Below are positions 58,441 through 64,000 of a stretch of DNA of 64,000 nt, one piece after another. The translations under genes and the position numbers were made by a program. Origin of the DNA: Theropithecus gelada (taxonomy: Eukaryota > Chordata > Mammalia > Primates > Cercopithecidae); contig NW_020257756.1 in the NCBI RefSeq assembly GCF_003255815.1, positions 1,152,210-1,216,209 of the forward strand, given 5' to 3'. Below the pieces are notes generated by a model. That model was not told where the DNA came from and did no database searches. It saw nothing but the letters and a program-made list of their open reading frames with translations. Every line of letters starts with the position of its first letter. Position 1 is the stretch's first letter.

Positions 58441-58870
58441 AAAATAGTTGCTTTTAACCATTGGTCACTCTACTTTGAATCAGTTAACTATTTCTCAGGG
58501 ATTTGGTTCTCAGTTAGATCAAATAGAGTTACAATGTGAAACACTCTTTTCCTTAAATCATTATGATCTAGGGTTTTTAATGTATTTGTTATGTTACTTT
58601 TCAATTATTAGTGTTGTTAATTTCTTTTCTCTTTCTCTTTTCCTTAGTCACACTTGCTAGAATGTAAATAAGAGGCTTCTACATTTTATTAGTCTTTTCA
58701 AATGATACATTTTTGTATTTGTTAATCTTCCACATAATATTTTGTTTTCTGTTTAATTGTTTCTGTTGTCTTTTTAGTTTTCTTTGTACTACTTCATCTG
58801 GGTTTTCTCTGTTTTTCTTTCTCTAATGTCTTAGATCCTCAACACTCTGCCTTTTGGAAAAAAACCAAGC
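58441..58870. other. Unique sequence
   Basis: About 430 bp, T-rich. The 70-codon open frame at 58448-58660 has no domain. Confidence 0.4.
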
Positions 58871-59942
58871 ATGTGACTTGACAATTATTTCTTGGATGAG
58901 ACACCAAAAACACAAGCAATAAAAGTAAAAATTGGCAAATAAGACCACATCAATCTTAAACACTTCTGTGTATCAAAGGGCACAATCAACAGAGTCAAAA
59001 AGCAACCTACAGAATGGGGTGCAATGTTTGCAAGTCATATATCTGATAAGAGGTTAATATCAAAAATATATACAAAACTCTCATAACTCAAAAACAAAAA
59101 ATTAAACCACCTGATTAAAAAGTAGGCAAAAGACTTGAATAGGCTTTCTTCACAAATGATATACAAATGCTAACAAACATATTACAAGATGTTCAATATC
59201 ACTAATAATCAGAGTAATGTAAATCAAAACCACAATGATATATCATCTTATACCCATTAGGATGGCTACTAAAAAAAATATAGATAATAACAAGTGTTGA
59301 CAAGAACATGGAGAAATTGAAATCTTTACACGCTGTTGATGGAATTGTAAAATAGTGCAATTACTATGTAAATCAGTATGACTATTTCTCAAAAAATTAA
59401 AAATAGAACTATCATATGATACAGAAATCCCATTTCTGGGTATATGTCCAAAAGAACTGAAAACAGGAGCTTAAAGAAATATTTGCACGCTCATGTTCAC
59501 AATAGTCAAGAGGTGGAAGCAACTCAAATGTCCATCCACAGATGAATGGATCAACAAAATGTGGTCTATACAAAGAATGGAATATTATTTAGCCTTAAAA
59601 AGATTAGAAAATCCTGTTACATGCCACAAGATGGATGAACCTTGAGGACATTATGCTTAATGAAGTACATCAGTCACAAAAAGACAAACACTGTATGATT
59701 TCACTTATATGTGATATCTAAAGCAGTTAAAGTCATAGAAGCAGAAAGTAGAATAATCAGGACTGAAAGGAGGAGGTGAAAGGGGAGTTGTTTAACAGGT
59801 AGAGAGTTTCAGTTTTACAAGATGAAAAGTTCTGGAGGTCTCTTTCACAATAATATGAATATGCTTAACACTACTGAATTGTACACCTAAAAGAGGCTGA
59901 GATGATAAATTTTGTGTTATGTGTTTTTACCACAAAAAAATC
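58871..59942 (+). mobile_element. L1MB-type LINE-1 3' end
   Basis: The plus-strand end of ORF2 starts near CATGTGACTTGACAATTATT and shows GCAACCTACAGAATGGGGTG, TCATCTTATACCCATTAGGA and TTTCTGGGTATATGTCCAAA. The 3'UTR follows, with ACTACTGAATTGTACACCTA and TTGTGTTATGTGTTTTTACC, then a short A run at 59934-59940. It is 5'-truncated and dense with indels. Confidence 0.88.
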
Positions 59943-60254
59943 ATGCATTTAAGCCATTATGTTTCCTTCAAATACTTTAGCAAAATTTTTTCGAGTTGAT
60001 ATGTGATGTTTGTATTATAGTTTAGATTCTCAATTGTAAACTGTAAATGAGGATAATTAATAACACCTATTTCTTAGGATTGTTTTAAAAACAAATGGGT
60101 AAACCACTGAGAAATGTGTTGATAAGTAAATATTTAACTATGAAGATATTTAAAGTTGTCTTTATCCTTACCCTCTTCCTTTCCCTTTCTTTCACCTTCA
60201 CCTCTTTTTCCTTCTTCTATCTCTTCTTCTTCTGTCTCTCTTTCATTTTCTTTA
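59943..60254. other. Spacer with a pyrimidine-rich tract
   Basis: A CT-rich stretch of about 95 bp lies at 60160-60255. No element is recognised. Confidence 0.5.
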
Positions 60255-62144
60255 TTTTAATAGATTAACAATATTTTTCTCTTTTTGTTTTTTTTTCTTG
60301 TTTCACCAGCTCCCACTCATTTAAAAGGCATGCCCTTTTTTCTCTTCTTTTTATTCTCGCAGAACTGTTGATATGCATACTTCACAAAGACTAAAGTTAA
60401 TCTATTTATCCTTATTTTAAGCAATATAAGATCTTTAAAATATTTTAGTTGCAATAATGGTTCTTCCTGGTTTATATATAATTATGATATAATATTTTTG
60501 CTTAATTATAATGCCATAATAAAATACTATTATTATTTGTTACATGTTATTTTGTTTGTTTAGATTTACCCACATGTTTAACTTTTTTATTCCCTTAGTT
60601 CTCACAAATTTCTTCTGAGTCAGAAGAAATCACTTTGGTCTATAGTTTACACACAGATAACTGTTTTCTTTGTGTATTTGAAAAATCTTTGTATTTATTT
60701 CATTACTAAAATATAGAGTTTCGAAGCATTGAATTCTGGGTTTTCAATTCTATTTTATTTCAAGACTTTAAAAATATCATACCACTGCCTACTAGCTTTC
60801 ATCTTTGCTAGAGAAATTAGCCATCAATCTAATTGGTGATTGTTTTAAAGAAATTGCTTTTCTGTCTTCTTTTGAGTGATATTATTTGTTTCTAATGTAT
60901 TGTAGTTTTACTATAATATTTACTGATGGTATTTTTTATTTATAACCCTGTTTGAAATTCAAAGGGCTTCTTAATCTAAGGATTCATAGCTTTCATTGAT
61001 TATGAATAAAATTTCTACCATTTTGCTTTCCAATATTTTCTCTCCTTCATCTCTTTTATTTCCTTCTTGAATTCTTATATCTCCCTCTTCCATATTAATA
61101 AACTTTTCTTTAATATCTTCGTTCTCTTATTTCTTTGTGTTATATTCTGAATTATTTTTAATGAAATTATATGATGATACAGCTCACTAAATTTCTCTTC
61201 AGTTATGCTTAACCCTTTAAATGTTTCTAATTTGAATTGATTTTTTTATTTCTAGGATATTTCTAGATTTCTTTGCAAACTGTTCTGCTTATTTTTATAA
61301 CCTCTCCTTGCTCATATTTTTCATTTCTATCCTGTATTTTGTTAAATTTATTAAGCACAAAATAATATACAATTATTTTGTATATTATAACTGATCATTT
61401 TAATACCAGAAGACAATATGTTTTGAAAGTTGGTTGTTATAGAAATTTTGAGGCATAAGTTGAATGACATTTCCTCTAGAGATAAAATGCATTTGCTTTT
61501 CTATATACTGAAGCTCACTACAGACTTGGATTGGCTTTAAATTCTATTTATAGAATTTGTATATTTAACATTATGCAAAGTGTATTATTGGTTCAGGCAT
61601 CACACCCTTTTGAGACCAGCCAGGGTTCCTGTAATTGCATGAAAACTCTTCAGAATCTGTACCTAGAGCCAAAGATCAGAGGGAAAATTTTCTTTTAGTT
61701 TGTGTTTTAGTTTACCACTTCCCTGATGATACAGCATCTCTTGTACCAACTATCTCCAGGACAGTTTTTAATATGGCTTCTGGCACTGCTGCATCTAAGG
61801 CTTTGTCCCAGAATGCTTTGCTCTAGGAGAACAGTAGATCCAGAAGATATAGAGCCTGCTTCTCTCTCTGAAGTTCTGCTATTGTTTTGATTCTGGCAGG
61901 AGGACAGTTTATTACTATCTCACAGGTTTATTTTTTACATGAAAGTATGTATTTTATCAAACACTCTCATATGTTTTTGGCAGCAGGTTTTCAGAGTCTC
62001 TAGTTTGACATATTGCTAGTAATAGAAGTCTGTAATAAAAGAATACTTTCCATATTTCAGACGTAATATATTGATCAATTATAAATATTTTGTTTAACTT
62101 ACATCTGTGATTTGTCCTTTGATTTGATTATAACATTTTTGATA
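60255..62144 (-). mobile_element. Old L1M 5' region, minus strand
   Basis: T-rich sequence with the order of an old L1M 5' region: ACCACTGCCTACTAGCTTTC, GAAATTAGCCATCAATCTAA, TTCCAATATTTTCTCTCCTTC and ATTGTTTTGATTCTGGCAGG. It is strongly decayed, with limits approximate. Confidence 0.5.
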
Positions 62145-62478
62145 TAGGACGTTTTAATTTTTTTTTTTTTTTTTTTGAGAAAGCATTTTGGTCTCTTGCC
62201 CAAGCTGGAGTTCAATAGTATGATCATGGCTCACTACAGCCTCAACCTCCTAGGCTCAAGTGATCCTTCCTCCTCCGTCTACCAAATAGCTGGGATCTCA
62301 GGTACATGCCACCCTGCCTGGCTAATTTTTGAAACTTTTATAGGGCAAGTTCTCACTCTGCTGCCCAGGCTGGTCTCAAACTCCTGGGTTCAAGTGATCC
62401 TCCTACCTTGGTATATCAAAGTGCTGGGATTAATTACAGGTATAAGCCAATGGACTGGGCCTAGGATATTTCAATTTT
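62145..62478 (-). mobile_element. AluJo-like SINE
   Basis: A minus-strand Alu, body 62177-62461 and tail T18 at 62159-62176. AluJ-type words: TGGCTCACTACAGCCTCAAC, AACTCCTGGGTTCAAGTGAT. It is highly diverged, with an extra AATTA in the GGGATTAATTACAGG part. Likely degraded target duplications are TAGGACGTTTTAATTTT (62145-62161) and TAGGATATTTCAATTTT (62462-62478). Confidence 0.9.
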
Positions 62479-63540
62479 AATATTCAAATTCATATTTTTT
62501 AATAATTTATGCTTTTGGTTCATAATTTTTAAAAATCATCTGCTATCACAAGTATATGAAGACATATTCCATATTTTAATAAAAATATCTAATATTTTCT
62601 TTAGCTATTGAGACCTTTATTCCAGCTGGAACTGACTTCTATGTATGAAATAAGGTAAGGATGTCATTTTTCCACATAGATAACCAATAGCAAGCACCAT
62701 TTATTAAATGGCTCGCCAATTCTTCACTCATATAAGTTTACATATATGAGTGAGTCTTTGTTAGAGAGAAACCTTTGATTGATCAGTAAATGTGTTTAAT
62801 AATTAACTTTCCAGGGATTTTTAAAAATTTCTTCTTATGTTGATTTTGAACCCTTTAATTTTATTGAGAAATTGTTTATCTCTTTGAAGTTATATTAGCA
62901 TAAATCTTATAGAAATATGTTATGACTTTAAAATATTCTAAATTGTTTCTGGATTTTCATGAGTTTATTTTTGAACCTTGATATGTCTTTCTGCTTTGCT
63001 CTTTTTAGACTTAATCTGACATTGCTGTGTGTTCAAAGCAAAGGGGGTAACTTCAAGTTTAAACTTAGTAGACCATTTTGATCTGAACTTACATTTTGAA
63101 AAGATTACACATTTTTATTCTTGCTAGGAAAATGTTCACTTGGTACTATAATTTGCATTTATTTGATTATTAGTGAAGCTAAATATTATCTTTCATGTAT
63201 ATATCAATCATTTATATTTCATTTCTGTGAATTGTCTGATCAAGGACTTTGTCCTCTCCCCCACTATATTTTTTATTAGCTTTCTAGTATTTTTATCATG
63301 AATTAATATAAAATATTTATATATTAACTCTGTCGATTATATTTGAAGTGAATATTTTCCTCATGTATGTGCTTTTTGATATATGTTTTCAGTCATACTT
63401 TGTACTTTTTAATTTGTATTTTATTCTTTGCCTGTGTTGCATTATCCATCTCCAAAGACTTTAATAACCTTTTTATCATACGTATACTGCAGGTCTAATA
63501 TATATGTGTATTTGTGCATAGACATATGTATAACATGTGT
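62479..63540 (-). mobile_element. Old L1M fragments, ORF2 region
   Basis: TTTATTCCAGCTGGAACTGA, AGCAAGCACCATTTATTAAA and later T-rich blocks read as minus-strand L1 ORF2 and nearby regions. It is probably more than one fragment and boundaries are unclear. Confidence 0.45.
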
Positions 63541-63659
63541 ATGTATATATATACTGCTGACTTGAAGAATGTCGAGAAATGGATTAACTTCTTTCCAAAG
63601 GTCATGGGATGATTTGAAAGGATTTTGGTGTCTTATAAATTAAACTATCTAGAGCTTTC
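63541..63659. other. Short spacer
   Basis: Nothing is recognised. Confidence 0.4.
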
Positions 63660-64000
63660 ATTTAAAATACACAAGTCAATAAATGTGATACATCACATAA
63701 ACAGAATTAAAAACAAAATTCACATGATCATCTCAATAGATGCAAAAAAAAAACATTTGACAAAACCCAGCATCCCTTTATGATTAAAATCCTCAGCAAA
63801 ACTGGCATGCAAAGGACATAGCCTAATGTAATAAAAGCTATCTATGTCAAACCTAGAGCCAATATAATACTGAATGGGGAAAAGCTGAAAAAATTCCCTC
63901 AGAAAACAGGAATAAGACAAGGATGCCCACTGTCACCACTCTTCTTCAACATACTACTGAAAGTCCTAACCAGGGGAATTAGATAAGAAAAGTAAATAAA
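63660..64000 (+). mobile_element. L1 (L1PB/L1MA type), reverse transcriptase region, runs off the window
   Basis: The plus-strand ORF2 from the reverse transcriptase domain: AATGTGATACATCACATAAA, TGATCATCTCAATAGATGCA, AATATAATACTGAATGGGGA and GACAAGGATGCCCACTGTCA. It is 5'-truncated near 63660 and continues beyond 64000. An A9 run at 63745-63753 creates a frameshift. Confidence 0.9.

Noticed and set aside
1..64000. CRISPR array, operon or phage-like system
   Set aside because: The window is clearly primate nuclear DNA. No regularly spaced repeats with unique spacers and no prokaryotic gene layout are present.

Overview
The window is 64 kb of vertebrate nuclear DNA from a primate, most likely an Old World monkey (Cercopithecidae, such as macaque or baboon). 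It is AT-rich and packed with Alu, L1, MIR, L2, MaLR, HERV9-type and hAT copies. Two insertions point to the cercopithecid lineage. The Alu at 22.4-22.7 kb carries the base combination of the macaque/baboon AluYR group. The L1 at 35.07-37.79 kb has the 3'UTR form I associate with rhesus-type L1. The lineage call rests on remembered subfamily features, not on a search.

I find no protein-coding gene, exon, tRNA, rRNA or CRISPR. The long open frames fall in decayed L1 ORF2, in the CpG-rich part of an LTR, or in unique DNA with no recognisable domain. The window reads as intergenic or deep-intronic sequence with layered transposon insertions.

Layout. 0-3 kb: unique DNA plus two old LTR-like stretches. 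3.6-7.4 kb: 5'-truncated, multiply broken L1PA (+). 7.8-8.1 kb: AluY. 8.56-10.1 kb: hAT-Charlie fossil split by a solo LTR12 (HERV9) with a 4-bp target duplication. 10-17 kb: mostly unique, with one short L1 (13-bp target duplication) and two MIRs. 17.6-18.3 kb: a 137-bp inverted duplication flanking a truncated Alu. 19-23.3 kb: AluS, AluYR and a solo THE1-type LTR. 25-31.3 kb: L2, MIR, simple repeats and a short DNA transposon. 31.5-32.1 kb: L1MA. 32.9-33.4 kb: a decayed Ty3/gypsy reverse transcriptase-RNase H fragment, the most unusual item here. 34.1-38.0 kb: HAL1-like element split by a twin-primed L1. 38-51.9 kb: largely unique, with MIRs, MER5A-like fragments and candidate conserved non-coding DNA. 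51.9-56.2 kb: old minus-strand L1M composite hosting an AluJ. 56.7-57.5 kb: MIRs and an AluY whose poly(T) tail holds a 94-N assembly gap. 58.2-64 kb: MIR, L1MB, L1M with another AluJ, and an L1 running off the end.

Because there are no genes there is no pathway to describe. The biology visible is insertion history: nested insertions with readable target-site duplications, one inversion made during L1 insertion, one inverted duplication, and regulatory potential in the LTR12.
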